DNA of 6,230 bases from Candidatus Aminicenantota bacterium (GTDB lineage Bacteria > Acidobacteriota > Aminicenantia > Aminicenantales > Aminicenantaceae), in the NCBI GenBank assembly GCA_030615975.1, contig JAUWYH010000096.1, positions 1-6,230 of the forward strand, in the 5' to 3' direction. The position numbers and the translations under genes are program-made. The number at the start of each line of letters is the position of its first letter. Position 1 is the first letter of the stretch. Of this stretch, positions 4,168-6,230 are shown in pieces. Under the pieces are notes generated by a model. It saw only the letters and a list, made by a program, of their open reading frames with translations, did not search any database and was not told the DNA's origin.

Positions 4168-6230
4168 TCAGGCGTTTTGAATCAACTTCATAAGACTCTC
4201 CAGAGCACCTTTGATATCTCTTCTCAGATTGACCCGTAGCACCCTGCGGCCTCTCTGTTTGAGCGCCTGGTAGTCTCCGCGAGCTTGAGCTTTTATCAAG
4301 GCCCCAAAGGAATAGTTTGTCTCAGGTATTGGTAAATCCACTTGAGGCTCATCGATTATTTGAAGGAAAAACCCTTTGTTTGGACCCCCTTTGTGAAGCT
4401 GCCCTGTGGAATGCAAAAAACGGGGGCCATAGCCCATTGTCGTTGCCAACCTTGTACGCTTTAAAAGTTCAAGCCGGACATTCTGAAGAGCTCTTGTTAT
4501 TTTTGGCGTTGGAGAGAGATATGCCTGAAGAGCAATATAGTGCCCAGGTCGAACTTGATCGATCCAACTCTTCAAGGTCTTAGCCAAAACTTCAGGTTCA
4601 TCAATGGATAATGTTTCCACATCGGTAACCCCTTTCTCTCCGATATCGCTCTTTTTTTCCATTGCCAATCGGGTAAAATCTTTAGCAAGCTGGACATCCG
4701 GCTGATTAAAAGGATGTATCCCGAGCACAGAGCCGGCCAAAGCTACTGCAATCTCCCAGTAATAGATCTCCTTGCCCAAATCGAATTTCTCTCTCAGGTT
4801 AATGCGAACTACAGGATGGCCCAGTTTTTCAAGTGCAGCCATTCGATCTTCGAGTTCCCCAGTATCATCTCCCTCCAAAGAAAGACTAACAAAGAATCGA
4901 TCTTCGCCATAGTCATAAGGCGAAGCCGAAGGCTCATTCACTATTGGAACTATCCCTTTGCCGTCCTTGCCAGTGCTTTCAGCAATAAGCTGCTCTAACC
5001 AATCAGGAAAACTTCTTAACGACGAGGAGGTGAGAAGGGTCAGCTTATCCCGGCTTCTGGCGAGTTCACCCAGGGTTGCGCCCAGGACAAAGCCAGAGGC
5101 TTTTTCTTCTGAGACACAAAAGGCACAGTTCTCGGATGCTATCCAAGCCCTGTCAAGCAGCCTGTGGATATCCATTCCAATCATAGCTGCTGGAACAAGC
5201 CCGAACTCCGTGAAAGCAGAGTAGCGTCCTCCTATATCAGGATTTGACTGAAAAACTTTTCTAAAACCCCTCTCCTGAGCCAGCTTCATAAGAGGAGTAC
5301 CGGGATCAGTGATGGCGATGAAATGACGCCCAGGTGTCTCTGTCACAAGGCTCACCTGGTACCAGAAATAGCGAAATAGAGAGAGGGTCTCTAAGGTGGT
5401 ACCTGACTTGCTGGAAACGAGGAAAAGAGTACGGTTCAAATCTAATTTATCCATGATCGAGCGAATGGCTGATGGATGAGTGCTGTCAAAAACAATAAGC
5501 TCCGGATAGCCTGGCACATTGCCGAACGTTTTCTGAAAAATCTCCGGGGCCAAGCTTGATCCTCCCATTCCAAGGAGAACTACGTGGGATATGTCAACAT
5601 CCTTCACTTGCTCAGCAAAAAAGATTAGCTCTTCTATTTTCTCATGTTTCATTTCAGGAAGAAATAACCATCCCAGGCGGTTGGCGATTTCAGGTTCGGG
5701 TTTGGGAAACCAAAGTGTAGGGTCCTTAGCCCATAGCCTTCGGATGAAGTTCTGTTTTTTCCAGAATTTTAGACGATCTTCAACTTGATTTTTATATTCT
5801 CCCACCGCAAGAGTCTGACGCTCTTTCAAACCATGGATCAAAACATAGCGTTTATCCTTCAAAGTAGCCAGCAGCGAATCAAAGGAATGCTCGAAATAAT
5901 CAATCCCTTCAGATTGTAATTTTTCAGTAACTAAATCCAAATCAATTCCCAGTGAAGCCAAACGGCGAAGGCAGGCCTCATCATCCTCTAGACCCTCCTG
6001 AATTGTGGGGCACACCTTACCGTGGTCACGAAATGCATTAAGAGTTGTTGGGGGCATGGTGTTAACTGTATCAGGTCCGATGAGCTCCTCCACATAGAGA
6101 ACATCAGAATAGGCAGGATTCTTGGTTCCAGTGCTTGCCCATAAAGGACGCTGTACTCTTGCACCTTTCTTCTCCAGCTGCTCCCAGTTTTCTCCACTGA
6201 ATACTTCCCTGAATCGCTTATAAACCATTT
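4168..6230 (-). CDS. bifunctional transaldolase / glucose-6-phosphate isomerase fusion (5' end outside the window)
   Basis: This is a cytosolic fusion of two enzymes. Transaldolase moves a dihydroxyacetone unit between sugar phosphates in the pentose phosphate pathway; the isomerase interconverts glucose-6-phosphate and fructose-6-phosphate. 686 residues are visible, counted from the Met codon at 6228, which is internal rather than the start. Residues 1-135 are the transaldolase C-terminal part (QRPLWASTGTKNPAYSDVLY, then EELIGPDTVNTMPP); the Schiff-base lysine lies upstream, beyond the window. A charged linker follows, then the isomerase: LLGMGGSSLAPEIF (218-231), SSKSGTTLET (272-281), DIGGRYSAF with Arg335, AESTGKDGKG with candidate catalytic Glu417, and FNQPDVQLAK with candidate Lys516. 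A C-terminal block has HSTGQLHKGGPNKG (606-619) and YSFGALIKAQARGDY. The missing N-terminal part is probably a little over 200 residues, giving a whole of about 900 or more, as in known Tal-Pgi fusions. It converges on the permease gene. Confidence 0.93.
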   Translation of the reverse strand, partial: MVYKRFREVFSGENWEQLEKKGARVQRPLWASTGTKNPAYSDVLYVEELIGPDTVNTMPPTTLNAFRDHGKVCPTIQEGLEDDEACLRRLASLGIDLDLVTEKLQSEGIDYFEHSFDSLLATLKDKRYVLIHGLKERQTLAVGEYKNQVEDRLKFWKKQNFIRRLWAKDPTLWFPKPEPEIANRLGWLFLPEMKHEKIEELIFFAEQVKDVDISHVVLLGMGGSSLAPEIFQKTFGNVPGYPELIVFDSTHPSAIRSIMDKLDLNRTLFLVSSKSGTTLETLSLFRYFWYQVSLVTETPGRHFIAITDPGTPLMKLAQERGFRKVFQSNPDIGGRYSAFTEFGLVPAAMIGMDIHRLLDRAWIASENCAFCVSEEKASGFVLGATLGELARSRDKLTLLTSSSLRSFPDWLEQLIAESTGKDGKGIVPIVNEPSASPYDYGEDRFFVSLSLEGDDTGELEDRMAALEKLGHPVVRINLREKFDLGKEIYYWEIAVALAGSVLGIHPFNQPDVQLAKDFTRLAMEKKSDIGEKGVTDVETLSIDEPEVLAKTLKSWIDQVRPGHYIALQAYLSPTPKITRALQNVRLELLKRTRLATTMGYGPRFLHSTGQLHKGGPNKGFFLQIIDEPQVDLPIPETNYSFGALIKAQARGDYQALKQRGRRVLRVNLRRDIKGALESLMKLIQNA

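Noticed and set aside
4317..5224. Several plus-strand frames of 88-94 codons antisense to tal-pgi
   Set aside because: All lie opposite conserved isomerase motifs and show no motif, ribosome binding site or organisation of their own.
1..6230. CRISPR array, tRNA, rRNA, riboswitch, toxin-antitoxin or phage-defence operon
   Set aside because: No regularly spaced repeats, cloverleaf-like or conserved RNA motifs, or defence-related protein motifs were seen on either strand.

Overview
This window looks like an ordinary stretch of a bacterial chromosome. It holds four well-preserved genes and a decayed, mobile-element-scarred left end. The base composition is moderately AT-rich by eye, with very AT-rich intergenic stretches. 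The gene types point to a Gram-negative or environmental bacterium, possibly Desulfobacterota-like: a transaldolase/glucose-6-phosphate isomerase fusion, a Ste24-type membrane protease, a class III aminotransferase, and remains of an IS91-type transposase. That placement is an inference from family resemblance, not something the sequence proves.

Layout. Positions 1-608 hold no intact gene. On the minus strand there is a short fragment resembling the tail of a response-regulator receiver domain (about 16-129), then the broken C-terminal part of an IS91-family transposase (about 173-431, inside an open frame 222-563), then a small palindrome with the core GGGGACAGGCTAC (583-607). Positions 609-3146 hold a two-gene minus-strand operon: an M48/Ste24-like integral-membrane metalloprotease (2004-3146), then 30 nt, then a class III PLP-dependent aminotransferase (609-1973). 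A strong Shine-Dalgarno places the aminotransferase start at an ATG, 15 nt inside the longest open frame. An AT-rich divergent intergenic region (3147-3327) separates this operon from a plus-strand TauE/SafE-type anion permease (3328-4074). A short convergent spacer follows, and then a large minus-strand gene (4168 to beyond the right edge). That gene encodes the C-terminal part of a transaldolase fused to a complete glucose-6-phosphate isomerase.

How the genes relate. The Tal-Pgi protein links the non-oxidative pentose phosphate pathway to upper glycolysis/gluconeogenesis in one polypeptide. The protease and aminotransferase are co-oriented and closely spaced, so they are probably co-transcribed, but no shared pathway is evident. 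The permease stands alone. I see no defence system, CRISPR array, RNA gene or clearly new multi-gene system. The items most worth a second look are the fossil mobile DNA at the left end and the swapped order of active-site blocks, with an internal repeat, in the isomerase half of the fusion.
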